Notes under the pieces: generated by a model
What the model was told of the DNA's origin: nothing
Seen by the model: only the letters and a program-made list of their open reading frames with translations
Databases searched by the model: none
Position numbers and translations under genes: made by a program
Shown: positions 10,801 to 19,927 of the stretch, in pieces
How positions within the stretch are numbered: the stretch's first letter is position 1
How the letters are laid out: the number at the start of each line of letters is the position of its first letter
Source of the DNA: DAIRDK01 sp035403225
GTDB taxonomy: Bacteria > Bacteroidota > Bacteroidia > Bacteroidales > FEN-979
NCBI GenBank assembly: GCA_035403225.1
Contig: DAONET010000011.1
Location: forward strand, 3,169-67,168
Reading direction: 5' to 3'
DNA length: 64,000 nt

Positions 10801-11800
10801 ATGGTGGTGTCGATGTGAAATATGAATTCATTATTCTGATTTCCGAATTCCCAGGTAAATTCAACAGAAGGCAACGGGAAGATCGTCATCGTCTTGATAA
10901 TGGTATCGGGACATCCGGTAGTGTTGATCGAGATCAGCATCACGTCATAATCGCCGATAGCCGAGAACTGGTGAACGGGATCTTTCAGGGTTGACGTATT
11001 GTTACCGGAGAGTGGATCATCAAAATCCCAATAATAGGAAGNNNNNNNNNNNNNNNNNNNNNNNNNNNNNNNNNNNNNNNNNNNNNNNNNNNNNNNNNNN
11101 NNNNNNNNNNNNNNNNNNNNNNNNNNNNNNNNNNNNNNNNNTGCACCGGAGTATAGGCGCAGGGAGGAATGTTAGCTGCGATCTTGGCATGCGGAATGAA
11201 TTGATTGGGATTTACGTAAACGGCATCATAGATGGTATCACGCATTCCTTCGTTGTTGGTAACGATAAGGGTGATTGTATAAGTAATATCATAAGGAGGC
11301 AGATACAAATGTTGCGGATTTTCGAGGGTGGAAGTACCGCCATCACCGAAGTCCCACTCGTAAGAGACAATTGGTTTTAAAGGATCAGCCACCGACATAT
11401 TGTGGAAGGTAAGGCTGTCGCCGTAACACGAAGTGTTCGTGTAATAAAAATAGGAGACCAGCAATGGCTGAATGGCCACTGAAAGGGTATGGTTCCCCGC
11501 ACAACTCAGCGCCGGATTTGTCTCTGTCACGGTAATGGACCCGGTCCCTACAGCCCCCCAGGTGACCATGATCTGGTTGGTCCCCGGACCTGCTGTGATA
11601 GTTCCGCCGGAAACCGTCCAGGAATACGTATGCCCAGGTATGGCCGGTGTTGTATAAATTACGCTGTCCTGGTTATTGCATACCACCATTGGTCCCGAAA
11701 TGCGTGGTTGTGTGTCGCCGCACGGCTGAGCTAAAACGCCCGATACGAGGAAGACAGGAAACAAAAAAACCAGACTGAATCGTAGAAATCGTTGAAACAT
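4885..11800 (-). CDS. Giant multi-PKD surface protein with CHU_C gliding-motility C-terminal domain (two gaps)
   Basis: Very large secreted adhesin-like protein, about 2,270 residues by span. The signal peptide (MFQRFLRFSLVFLFPVFLVS...LAQ) is followed by a PKD-like Ig domain (SWTVSGGTITAG), then at least 23 PKD repeats recognised by the W-x-F-G/D-D-G/P core and the TVxLxVTNxxGC strand. One further repeat probably lies in the gap at 9156-9255. The last ~100 residues (YIPNAFAPSSINLG...FNVWGEMLWES...WDGKYNG...SGTYIWKVEA) are the gliding-motility-associated C-terminal domain used for type B sorting by the T9SS. Reading frame differs across both N runs, so gap lengths are wrong, but repeat logic and continuous homology on both sides support one gene. 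The downstream PorP/SprF gene is the likely secretion partner. Ligand unknown. Confidence 0.85.
9156..9255. other. Scaffold gap of 100 N inside PKD repeats
   Basis: A placeholder gap. The protein reads PPVAWFVAD before it (minus strand) and TNSSGCQDTIIKQ after it, so most of one PKD repeat is missing. Comparison with the spacing of the neighbouring repeats suggests about 170 bp of lost sequence. No flank overlap is visible. Confidence 0.9.
11042..11141. other. Scaffold gap of 100 N inside second PKD repeat
   Basis: A placeholder gap. The protein reads IPPCAYTPV before it and SYYWDFDDPLSG after it (minus strand). Only the FTDxSxxxxGxI portion of a repeat is missing, roughly 15-20 residues, so the true gap is likely shorter than 100 bp. 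Confidence 0.85.
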
Positions 11801-12184
11801 ATGGTCTCTGATTATGTTTATAAAATCATGAATTAATTATACTCTTTTACAAGAAAAAGGTTTCACTCTAAGGTTGCTTCTTTACTTAGTAATTTTCAAT
11901 CCCAATAATCCAATAATAACACAAAGATAGCATTCTTTTTAAAAAGCTGTCATTTTATCTACCCTAACAAAGAAAAATATTTTTAGGGCTATTTCTCCGC
12001 TCCGGGCAACACCTGAAACTATGCGGCTTATATCTTGGTTTTTAAAAAGATTTTTACTATCCAAAGGTAAAAAAAAATCCATGAAATTGTATTCTTTCGT
12101 AACTATTTTGCACTTTTATTGTCTGATGTTTGTCAATTCATTGGATTATTCGTCATACATTTGTTCAACCTTAATCATCAACAC
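11801..12184. promoter_or_regulatory. AT-rich divergent intergenic region
   Basis: 384 bp between the giant PKD gene (minus) and a small lipoprotein gene (plus). It is markedly AT-rich, with no ORF or RNA gene recognised. Two minus-strand matches to the Bacteroidota -7 element TAnnTTTG occur at 11922-11929 (TATCTTTG) and 12062-12069 (TACCTTTG); both would drive the PKD gene, with leaders of about 115 or 255 nt. On the plus strand only a near match (TATTTTG, around 12104) is seen for the lipoprotein. Confidence 0.5.
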
Positions 12185-12499
12185 ATGAAGATCCTTCGTT
12201 TCTTTTTCCCTGCAATAATTTCCGCAACGCTCCTGGTTACGGCTGGTTGCACCCAGGAAGAAACCACTCCCTGTGACGGAATCGGCAAGATCTGTTTTAC
12301 CAATAAACTGGATAGCACAGTAGTAGTTGATATCCTTCAACTCAACCTGCAGATCAGCGTTCCCAAAGACCATATGGAATGTTTGGAAGTGACCGGCGAT
12401 GCTGCCTACAACTTCAAATTCACCTGCAACGAGTTTTACAAGGATACAACGATCGTCATCTCCACCTGTGACGACAAAGAACTCATCGTTAAAAAATAG
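12185..12499 (+). CDS. Small lipoprotein of unknown function
   Basis: Predicted lipoprotein of 104 aa. A signal peptide ends in LVTAGC (lipid-attachment Cys at residue 22). The mature part is about 80 residues, rich in beta-forming sequence and contains six cysteines (PCDG, KICF, MECL, TCNEF, TCDD plus the lipid Cys). The ATG at 12185 was preferred to an in-frame upstream start at 12119 because the signal peptide begins exactly there. It sits alone between the convergent gene of unknown function at 12532 and the giant PKD gene. Family not recognised. Confidence 0.7.
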   Translation: MKILRFFFPAIISATLLVTAGCTQEETTPCDGIGKICFTNKLDSTVVVDILQLNLQISVPKDHMECLEVTGDAAYNFKFTCNEFYKDTTIVISTCDDKELIVKK

Positions 12500-12531
12500 G
12501 GACCTTCTCCGGACGAACCGGGAGTAATCTG

Positions 12532-14106
12532 CTATTCAAACTGCACCTTATTGCAGAAAAAGACGAGTTTTGTTGCGTTTCCTGAAATGGAAAGGTTTTT
12601 AATTTCCTGATATCCGTAACAGATGAAATAATGATCATACCATTGGATCATGTTGCTTTTGCTCTCATGGATGAGCCGGTCATCGGGCAATAGCAACTCC
12701 AATGGGGTATAATCTGTTTTCTCAACAGTGTTCCCGCCCTGGATGATTTTATATCCTATTTTTCCTTCACTCAGAAACGCCAGGATGATCTTGTCTCCAT
12801 CAAAGATCATGGTCACCTTGGGATCCGGAGTATTCGAGAGCAGGTTACGGATCTCCATGGAATTGTCCCACAACAGGTTCCCATCTGCATCATAGCCTGC
12901 CACGATGGCATTCGTGAAGCGATAGCCGTCGAATACCGAATAAGAACTGTTGTAAGGCCGGCCGTAAAAATCGAAATCAGTAAACGATTCGGAATGAAAC
13001 TGAAGGTAGTAAGCTTCACCCAGCAAAATATACTGATCACCGCTTTTTACCATGTTGTGGATAAGCATATTCAAATCTGTAGAATATTCTGTACTGATCC
13101 GGTTTTTTTTCATGGCCTTCTTACGCAGGGAGATAATATCACGTTCGCTCAGAAAAGCGTCTGCGCTTTTAAAATCAAGGAAATTGGTAAAACTGGTATT
13201 TTTTTCTGTCAGACCTGATATCAGGGCGGTAAAAAATCCGGTAGCCTTGGAGGTCCCTTGCTGATGCTGCTGATCTGTCACCGAGGAGGTCAGCACATAG
13301 GTCCCGGAAAGCAGTTGCTCAGTGGGGGAAATTGAATAAATCCCTGTTTCGGAGAGCTGCCGCTCCGGGGTCATGGTGGCCATCAGCGTCTCACCTAAAA
13401 ACCGGCCATCACCGGAGATCTTTACAAAATAATAATCCCAGAACCGCCGGGTCAGTTGCTTCCTGACGACAAGGTTGACCATCGCCCCATCCGGTGTAAC
13501 TTCCATGGCCGAAAAACACGTTTGCACCGCCCCTGTAAGGGTGACAAAATCCTGCTTGCCCGTCGGGAGATCGAGGATCATCAGTTTGGCCTGTTCACCC
13601 TTGATGTTTAATCCGGCGAAACAAGTCCGGCCAATCACCCTGAACATGGCCAGGGTGGCATTCTCCGGCAAATCCCCGTTGTTCAGGACAAAAGTCCCAC
13701 GGTGAGGAATCACCCTCAAAACCTGAAAACCCGGGAGAGAACCCTTCCCCTTCCCTTCTGACTGAAAAAACAGTGAAAGGGTATCGTTTCCGGAATAGCT
13801 ATCGGCAAAAGTCATCTCCGCCCCCAGCGGAACCGCCTTCGTCCATTGTTTCTGAAAATTCCGGTCATAAAAGATGAAATACCACTTCACCAGATTCTCG
13901 GTGCTTGTTTCGGTGCTTTGAAAGAAAATCAGCATCCCGTCGGACATACAAGGGATGACACGGTAAGTCTCGTTGTCGGATCCGACCGGGATCTCAATGC
14001 GAAGCGGCTTATTCAGTTCCGGATCGGAATATACATTCTGTGCTGTCCCTGCCGTAGCCAGGAACAGTAACCATAATGCGATGAAAGATCCCAGATATCT
14101 GGACAT
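12532..14106 (-). CDS. Secreted protein of unknown function
   Basis: Predicted exported protein of 524 aa with a signal peptide (SFIALWLLFLATAGTAQ) cleaved near residue 22. The rest consists of short beta-strand-like segments with recurring patterns such as DGMLIFFQS, DGAMVNLVVRK and DGDKIILAFLSEGKIGY, which resemble the blades of a beta-propeller. That fold is a guess from pattern only. No lipobox, sorting tail or catalytic motif was found. The gene lies 35 bp downstream of the lamin-tail/PKD gene on the same strand but has its own possible -7 element at 14124-14131. Confidence 0.75.
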   Translation of the reverse strand: MSRYLGSFIALWLLFLATAGTAQNVYSDPELNKPLRIEIPVGSDNETYRVIPCMSDGMLIFFQSTETSTENLVKWYFIFYDRNFQKQWTKAVPLGAEMTFADSYSGNDTLSLFFQSEGKGKGSLPGFQVLRVIPHRGTFVLNNGDLPENATLAMFRVIGRTCFAGLNIKGEQAKLMILDLPTGKQDFVTLTGAVQTCFSAMEVTPDGAMVNLVVRKQLTRRFWDYYFVKISGDGRFLGETLMATMTPERQLSETGIYSISPTEQLLSGTYVLTSSVTDQQHQQGTSKATGFFTALISGLTEKNTSFTNFLDFKSADAFLSERDIISLRKKAMKKNRISTEYSTDLNMLIHNMVKSGDQYILLGEAYYLQFHSESFTDFDFYGRPYNSSYSVFDGYRFTNAIVAGYDADGNLLWDNSMEIRNLLSNTPDPKVTMIFDGDKIILAFLSEGKIGYKIIQGGNTVEKTDYTPLELLLPDDRLIHESKSNMIQWYDHYFICYGYQEIKNLSISGNATKLVFFCNKVQFE

Positions 14107-14123
14107 GACCGGAACATTTCATG

Positions 14124-14131
14124 CAAATGTA
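14124..14131 (-). promoter_or_regulatory. Possible -7 element for the 12532-14106 gene
   Basis: Minus-strand TACATTTG (plus CAAATGTA) matches TAnnTTTG and lies 17 bp before the ATG. It falls in the 35-bp gap between two genes of the same direction, so it would make the downstream gene independent. No -33 TTTG at the expected spacing. Confidence 0.38.
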
Positions 14132-14141
14132 ACGAAAATGG

Positions 14142-16637
14142 TTATTGAATTACTATTTTCTGCATGCCGGTCTTACCGCTGTCTTTATCAGTGATCCGTA
14201 ACAGGTACAGTCCCGGAGTACGACCGGCTACATCCAGCATACCCGACGGACCGGTCATTTGCCGCGACAATGCCGGTTGCCCGGTAATCCCGACCATCAT
14301 CAGCTCATACTGTCCGGCAACAGGAAACAGGATGTTGATCTTTCCTCCCGTCACCGGGTTGGGACAGATGCTGAAGAAGGAAGAGCAGTCCGCTGTCCCC
14401 GATGGAAATCCTACTTCGATAAATCCTTTTTTTAACTGGACATCCGTTCCTGCCTCGTTGGTGGCAGAGAGAGATACATCATACATGCCCGGAAAAGTAT
14501 AAGCGACCGGTGGCGGGGTCTCTCCGCAGAAGGAGCCGGGCGAGCCTCCGTCGAACACCCATTCAAACGTCATGGGCAGGTCACCGGAAGAAAGGTTGGT
14601 GAACTGCACCTCTCCTCCCGTGATTATGGTAGTATCGCTGGCGATGAAATCGGCAACCGGCAGGGATAGGCATCCTGCCCCCGGGTGAGCCCACAGGGTA
14701 TCGCCGTCAGCATTGACTGCCGTGAATCCCAGCGATGCACGCCAATTCTCCGCCAGGGAGTTGTCGGCGCCGGGATCACACAGCTCAAGCGAATATCCCC
14801 CACCCGCACATTGAGGATCCCAGGGGGACTTGTCATCATATTCAACAGAATCGACGGTTTGTCCAAGTGAGTCTTTCAGCACGATCAGCTCCCCGCTGTT
14901 GCTGAGCGACCCACCGCTCCACCGGAGCGCCTGAATACCGAATGTACGATACAGCGCCGAGTCGTTTTTACCCGATACCACATATTCTCCGGGGGACAGC
15001 AGATAGTCGGGAAAGGTGAAGGTGACCCCTGAGGAAAACGAGAAATTCTTCAGGTTGACCGCAACGGTGTCGTAGTTATACATTTCAATGAATTCAAGGG
15101 AGTCGGTCCCGCTTTCGGGTGGGTTGTACATGATCTCGGTTATCACGACCCGGGGGACGACCGGATCTCTGACGGATATGTATCCTTGTTTACAGAGAAG
15201 CCTTGTCCCATAGCTATTGGTGACCGTCAGGCAGATATTGAAGTCTCCCGGATAATGAAAGACGACACCGGTAGGGTTGGGAATCGTGGACGACATCGGG
15301 ATCCCTCCGACAAAAGACCATTTCCAGGTATCAGGGCAGAAGGTGGTGGAATCGAAGAAATTGACGGTATCGCCGGTAAAAATGGAAGTGTCGTCGGCCG
15401 TGAATTCAGGTACCGGCGGCAAAGGGACGCATAACGTGTGGAACACATACTGACTTCCATAAGCGGTCCCGGCCTGGTTGGTGGCAAAGGCACGGTAGTA
15501 ATATGTGGTATTGGGCAGCAAGCCGGTCATCGTGTGGGTGAACGGTCCGGTATTCCCCGGGATAATCGCATGGCTGTCAGCCGTGTCAGGCGCCTGGGTT
15601 AACGACCAGCACAATCCTCTGACGGTAAGAGAATCACCGCCATCGGCCACGACCACTCCTCCCGAAGTAGCGGATTCCGAAGTGATGGCGGTCACCAGGG
15701 AGTCGGTAAGGACCGATGGCAGCACGGGGCCGCCCGGTACCAGGGGGGCATCGGCCACCGTGATGCACACCAGTTCACGGCGGATTGCTCCTGCTGTGTT
15801 TCCGCCGGAAGGCCATATCCCGTCATCGTCGGTATGAAAGGCATAAAGGGTATTATCATCGTTTCGCGCCTCAATCCTCCTGACCCCTGCCGGGTTGGCA
15901 GAGCCGGCCGGGATCAAGGCCGGGTAATCGCCTACAGCGCTGCTTCCTCCCTGCATATAGATATCACGGATCGCTTCGGGAAGATCCTGGAGCGAAGTCG
16001 TCTGAACAGGGTCCGATTGCCGGACCTGATAGATGAACAACGGGTCTCCATTGCCGCTGATGTTATCAAACAACAGGATGTACTTCCCGGAGGCGGCCGG
16101 AAGAGCCGTTCCTTTCAGGAAAGCGCCGTCATCGGCGGCTTCCGGGGTCCTCGGGTTTGGCGCAATATCGAGCGCTGTGAGGGTTTTACCTCCCACGAAC
16201 GCCGGAATCCCGGGGATGGACCCTCCCGTTACGGCGAAGCCGAGGCGGAGGTTATGTACCTGCCCTGCATCAAACCGGACGCTGTTACCGGTTGGCTGAA
16301 AGAAGAGCCAGAACGGACCGCTGCACCCATTCACATCGGTGGTGAACGCGCTGTCGCGCCGGGATGACGAATAAGATGTACCATTCCAAAGAGTCCCGGC
16401 GCCAAAGGTCGTGGGGGGATCAGCGACCAGCCCGATCCCTCCTTTCACATCATAGACGGTGTTCGGTAACAGGTTATCTATCTGAAGACAAACACCGAAT
16501 GAAGCCCTTTCATTATTGATCGATCCGGATGACTTGCTTCCGAAGTAGCGGGGAACCGCCAGCTCAGTCAGTGTCTGTCCATCGGAAAAGAAAGGAAGTA
16601 GGAAAAACAGAACCATCAGGCATCGTTGCATTTTCAT
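14142..16637 (-). CDS. Lamin-tail and PKD domain protein with type A T9SS sorting tail
   Basis: Secreted protein of 831 aa. Order seen: signal peptide (about 1-20); an N-terminal region of unknown fold; a fibronectin-III-like segment around 310-400 (GLLPNTTYYYRAFATNQAGTAYG); a PKD domain near 405-490 (CPDTWKWSFVGGIP); a lamin-tail domain near 490-610 (VVITEIMYNPPESGTDSLEF, LSPGEYVVSGKN); a second PKD domain near 657-740 (TFEWVFDGGSPG); and a C-terminal type A sorting domain (ICPNPVTGGKINILFP...GLYLLRI) of about 75 residues. The tail directs export through the T9SS and attachment to the cell surface or release. Lamin-tail proteins in this phylum are often linked to nucleases, but no nuclease domain is present here. 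Confidence 0.88.
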   Translation of the reverse strand: MKMQRCLMVLFFLLPFFSDGQTLTELAVPRYFGSKSSGSINNERASFGVCLQIDNLLPNTVYDVKGGIGLVADPPTTFGAGTLWNGTSYSSSRRDSAFTTDVNGCSGPFWLFFQPTGNSVRFDAGQVHNLRLGFAVTGGSIPGIPAFVGGKTLTALDIAPNPRTPEAADDGAFLKGTALPAASGKYILLFDNISGNGDPLFIYQVRQSDPVQTTSLQDLPEAIRDIYMQGGSSAVGDYPALIPAGSANPAGVRRIEARNDDNTLYAFHTDDDGIWPSGGNTAGAIRRELVCITVADAPLVPGGPVLPSVLTDSLVTAITSESATSGGVVVADGGDSLTVRGLCWSLTQAPDTADSHAIIPGNTGPFTHTMTGLLPNTTYYYRAFATNQAGTAYGSQYVFHTLCVPLPPVPEFTADDTSIFTGDTVNFFDSTTFCPDTWKWSFVGGIPMSSTIPNPTGVVFHYPGDFNICLTVTNSYGTRLLCKQGYISVRDPVVPRVVITEIMYNPPESGTDSLEFIEMYNYDTVAVNLKNFSFSSGVTFTFPDYLLSPGEYVVSGKNDSALYRTFGIQALRWSGGSLSNSGELIVLKDSLGQTVDSVEYDDKSPWDPQCAGGGYSLELCDPGADNSLAENWRASLGFTAVNADGDTLWAHPGAGCLSLPVADFIASDTTIITGGEVQFTNLSSGDLPMTFEWVFDGGSPGSFCGETPPPVAYTFPGMYDVSLSATNEAGTDVQLKKGFIEVGFPSGTADCSSFFSICPNPVTGGKINILFPVAGQYELMMVGITGQPALSRQMTGPSGMLDVAGRTPGLYLLRITDKDSGKTGMQKIVIQ

Positions 16638-16727
16638 ACCATATTAATTTAAGGGTTGATACTGTCCGGTTTTTCACCTCCGGCACCCCTTAATCCGGGA
16701 ACGAGTCAAAAGGTAATGCAACGGGAT

Positions 16728-16766
16728 AAAAAAAAAGACCGTTTCCACAGAAAGAAACGGTCTTTT
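16728..16766 (-). terminator. Rho-independent terminator of dnaK
   Basis: Perfect 13-bp stem (AAAAGACCGTTTC at 16733-16745 with GAAACGGTCTTTT at 16754-16766) and an 8-nt loop. On the minus strand it is followed by a nine-T tract (plus As 16728-16736). It ends 20 bp after the dnaK stop. Confidence 0.93.
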
Positions 16767-16785
16767 AATATATAAGTGAAATGTA

Positions 16786-18708
16786 TTATTTGTCTTTCAC
16801 TTCTTCAAAATCCACATCTGTCACCTCATCGTTACCCGAGCCTTTGGAGGAGGATCCGGCGCCCTGTTCAGAGCCTGGCTGAGCTCCCGGTTGCGGACCA
16901 GCCTGCGAAGTATTCTGGTACATCTCCTGGCTGGCGGTCTGCCACATGCTGTTCAGTTCGGCCATGGCTTTGTCGATGCCGGGGATATCATGGTTTTTGT
17001 GAGCAGTCTTCAGCGCTTCAGCAGCTTTTTCAATGGCCGCCCGTTTATCGGCAGGGATTTTATCGCCGAATTCCTTCAACTGTTTCTCTGTCTGGAAGAC
17101 CATGGCATCTGCGCTGTTGAGTTTATCTATCTCTTCCTTCATCTTTTTATCCACATCGGCATTACGTTGTGCCTCTTCGCGCATACGTTTCACTTCATCT
17201 TCGGAAAGTCCCGACGAAGCTTCAATACGGATATCCTGCGATTTCTGGGTAGCTTTATCTTTAGCGGTCACATGAAGGATTCCGTTCGCATCGATGTCGA
17301 AGGTGACTTCGATCTGAGGTATTCCCCTGGGTGCAGTAGGAATGCCGTCGAGGTGGAACCGGCCGATGCTTTTGTTTTGATTAGCCATGGGACGTTCACC
17401 CTGAAGGATGTGGATTTCCACGGAAGTCTGGTTGTCGGCTGCTGTTGAGAACACTTCCGATTTACGCGTCGGGATGGTGGTATTCGACTCGATGAGCCGC
17501 GTCATCACGCCGCCGAGTGTTTCGATACCCAGTGAAAGCGGAGTAACATCAAGCAGCAGGACATCTTTTACTTCTCCGGTCAGTACGCCGCCCTGAATGG
17601 CAGCTCCCACGGCCACCACTTCATCCGGGTTGACACCTTTGGAAGGTTCTTTTCCGAAGAAATCGCGAACCAGTTTCTGAACAGCAGGGATACGGGTGGA
17701 GCCGCCGACGAGAATGACTTCGTCGATATCAGAGGTCTTCATTCCGGCATCTGACAGCGCTTGCTGACAGGGAGGAAGGGTTGACTGGAACAGGGAATCA
17801 AGAAGCTGATCGAATTTAGCCCTGGTCAGTTTTTTCACAAGGTGCTTGGGAACGCCGTCAACCGGCATGATATACGGCAGGTTGATCTCCGTCTCAATGG
17901 AACTCGACAATTCGATCTTTGCTTTTTCGGCAGCCTCTTTCAAACGCTGAAGCGCCATGGGATCTTTACGAAGGTCAACACCTTCATCGTGCCGGAATTC
18001 ATCAGCCAGCCAGTCGATCAGCACATGGTCAAAGTCATCACCACCCAAGTGTGTGTTCCCGTTGGTCGATTTTACTTCAAAAACGCCTTCGCCCAGTTCG
18101 AGGATAGAAATATCGAAAGTCCCGCCACCAAGGTCGTATACGGCCACTTTCAGGTCTTTGTTCTTTTTATCAAGACCATAGGCAAGAGCAGCGGCAGTAG
18201 GTTCATTGATGATACGACGGACTGAAAGCCCGGCGATCTCGCCTGCTTCTTTGGTAGCCTGGCGCTGTGAATCGCTGAAATATGCCGGGACGGTGATCAC
18301 GGCTTCCTTGACTTCCTGACCCAGGTAATCCTCGGCCGTTTTCTTCATCTTCTGAAGAACCATGGCAGAAATTTCCTGCGGTGAATACAGCTTTTCCGCA
18401 ATCTTTACCCTGGGGGTGTTATTATCGCCCCGCTGAACATCGTAAGGTACGCGTTTGATCTCTTTATCCATACGGTCGAAGGTTTCCCCCATGAACCGTT
18501 TAATAGAGAAGATTGTATTTTTCGGGTTGGTAATAGCCTGACGTTTAGCCGGATCGCCAACTTTCCGTTCTCCGTTTTCTGTAAAAGCAACGATAGAAGG
18601 AGTGGTTCTTCTGCCTTCGCTGTTCGGTATGACAACAGGGTCATTGCCTTCCATCACCGCAACACAGGAATTGGTAGTTCCAAGGTCGATTCCGATTATC
18701 TTTCCCAT
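16786..18708 (-). CDS. dnaK: Chaperone DnaK (Hsp70)
   Basis: Cytoplasmic ATP-dependent Hsp70 chaperone that folds and disaggregates proteins with DnaJ and GrpE. The 640 aa match the usual length. The ATPase domain opens with IGIDLGTTNSCVAVMEG and contains VPAYFSDSQRQAT, AVYDLGGGTFDISI and VGGSTRIPAVQ. The substrate-binding domain follows (LLDVTPLSLGIETLGGVMT), then the helical lid, a Gly/Gln/Pro-rich linker (QAGPQPGAQPGSEQG) and the canonical acidic end DVDFEEVKDK. No dnaJ or grpE is adjacent. No CIRCE element or TAnnTTTG box was identified in the 120 bp upstream, so heat-shock control cannot be read from the sequence. A strong terminator follows. Confidence 0.99.
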   Translation of the reverse strand: MGKIIGIDLGTTNSCVAVMEGNDPVVIPNSEGRRTTPSIVAFTENGERKVGDPAKRQAITNPKNTIFSIKRFMGETFDRMDKEIKRVPYDVQRGDNNTPRVKIAEKLYSPQEISAMVLQKMKKTAEDYLGQEVKEAVITVPAYFSDSQRQATKEAGEIAGLSVRRIINEPTAAALAYGLDKKNKDLKVAVYDLGGGTFDISILELGEGVFEVKSTNGNTHLGGDDFDHVLIDWLADEFRHDEGVDLRKDPMALQRLKEAAEKAKIELSSSIETEINLPYIMPVDGVPKHLVKKLTRAKFDQLLDSLFQSTLPPCQQALSDAGMKTSDIDEVILVGGSTRIPAVQKLVRDFFGKEPSKGVNPDEVVAVGAAIQGGVLTGEVKDVLLLDVTPLSLGIETLGGVMTRLIESNTTIPTRKSEVFSTAADNQTSVEIHILQGERPMANQNKSIGRFHLDGIPTAPRGIPQIEVTFDIDANGILHVTAKDKATQKSQDIRIEASSGLSEDEVKRMREEAQRNADVDKKMKEEIDKLNSADAMVFQTEKQLKEFGDKIPADKRAAIEKAAEALKTAHKNHDIPGIDKAMAELNSMWQTASQEMYQNTSQAGPQPGAQPGSEQGAGSSSKGSGNDEVTDVDFEEVKDK

Positions 18709-18829
18709 TTTCTGTAAGTTTATTGTTGATACATGTTAAATTTTCTGACACGAAACAGTCAATCATTGTGCCAAACCTGAAAAAGGCTGACAGAATGACA
18801 AAAAGGCAGAAATGAAGGAAGGTGGCAGA

Positions 18830-19816
18830 TTAGAAAAGGTCGCCGGTAATGCTTCCATTCTTCAGGGAATCAAGCGTACGTTGGGAAAGGTCGAGAAGCC
18901 GAACATTCTTGTCGGTGTTGTCGGTTCTGCTGGAAAAGAGACCGATGCCGTTCTCAATATTCGTATAAACAGGCTTTTCCTGAACGATGGTGTTGGAAGG
19001 ATTTGTAATCTCAATGTAATTACTGAGTTCTTCCGTGCCAACCGTGAAGACATACTGGACCTGATCGGGGATACGGATGACCGACGAATTATAAGGGACC
19101 TGTGCCTTGATGGCAGAGTAAAAGCCATCACCGGCAAAATTGGCCTCCATATTATCATCTCCATCTATCCTTGCCGATTTAATATCTGAAAAGACCAGCC
19201 AGTTTACCGTCTTATGAGCCGTGTCTTGTCCACTGATCTCTAAGTATTTAAACATGATATTCAACTGATAACGTTTCCCGTATTTGGCCGAATACCATTT
19301 CACGGTGGAAAGAGTCCCCGGGATGAAGTTCGCTTTGGAGAAAATGGACGGTTCCTGGATAGAGATATCATTGACAAGGTAAGTGGAGGACGTCACTTCA
19401 ACTTTGGTGACCGTATCCAGAACCGACAGTTTATACTGATGAGCCCGGTTAAGCTGACCTTTGAAGACATACAGTATCTGATCAGGGAAATAAAAGAGTC
19501 CTGAATCTTTGTCGCTGATCATCGTGGTATCAAGCACGAAAGAATTCACGAGGGTGGTTCCGTTGTATTCGGATAAGGTCACCTTAAGTTTTGATACCAG
19601 GTTGCTGGAATCGGAGATATTTGCATATTGCAGGGCATTCCCCGGTCCCAGAAATGCTTTGGTTATTTTGATATAATTAACACTATCGTTGGGATTGAGC
19701 AATCCATAAACAACCATAATCTCTTCCCAGTCATCATTGATGTTCAGATCTTTTGAGCAGGAAGAAAAAAGTGCCAGGCAGAGTGCGAGGAAACCAGTGA
19801 TTTTTATCAGTTTCAT
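18830..19816 (-). CDS. DUF4249-like lipoprotein
   Basis: Predicted lipoprotein of 328 aa. The signal peptide ends in LALFSSC (lipid Cys 20). The N-terminal mature part (EEIMVVYGLLNPNDSVNYIKITKAFLG) and the following beta-rich region (FKGQLNRAHQYKLSVL) resemble DUF4249, a Bacteroidota family often encoded near TonB-dependent receptors; none is next to it here. An in-frame start at 19879 exists, but the ATG at 19816 begins the signal peptide, and a -7 element at 19843-19850 would place the transcript start between the two. Function unknown; the family assignment is moderate. Confidence 0.75.
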   Translation of the reverse strand: MKLIKITGFLALCLALFSSCSKDLNINDDWEEIMVVYGLLNPNDSVNYIKITKAFLGPGNALQYANISDSSNLVSKLKVTLSEYNGTTLVNSFVLDTTMISDKDSGLFYFPDQILYVFKGQLNRAHQYKLSVLDTVTKVEVTSSTYLVNDISIQEPSIFSKANFIPGTLSTVKWYSAKYGKRYQLNIMFKYLEISGQDTAHKTVNWLVFSDIKSARIDGDDNMEANFAGDGFYSAIKAQVPYNSSVIRIPDQVQYVFTVGTEELSNYIEITNPSNTIVQEKPVYTNIENGIGLFSSRTDNTDKNVRLLDLSQRTLDSLKNGSITGDLF

Positions 19817-19842
19817 GGACGACAGGAAATTAAGGACAAGCG

Positions 19843-19850
19843 CAAAGATA
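19843..19850 (-). promoter_or_regulatory. -7 element for the DUF4249-like gene
   Basis: Minus-strand TATCTTTG matches TAnnTTTG and implies a leader of about 20 nt before the ATG at 19816. It supports that start over the longer frame. No -33 motif at the proper spacing. Confidence 0.45.
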
Positions 19851-19902
19851 AAGAAAATCGAAAACATATGATAATTCATCCGAAATACCCTGAAATTTGT
19901 TG

Positions 19903-19910
19903 TAGTTTTG
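19903..19910 (+). promoter_or_regulatory. -7 element for panB
   Basis: TAGTTTTG matches TAnnTTTG, 17 bp before the panB ATG, giving a leader of about ten nucleotides. No -33 TTTG at the expected spacing. Confidence 0.45.
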
Positions 19911-19927
19911 CCAGATAATTCAGGATC

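Noticed and set aside
4885..11800. Many long open frames antisense or out of frame within the PKD gene
   Set aside because: They result from the repetitive, stop-poor repeat sequence; none has a start context, signal or recognisable domain.
12500..12531. Possible hairpin CTCCGG ... CCGGGAG between convergent genes
   Set aside because: The stem is short with a bulge and there is no T-tract.
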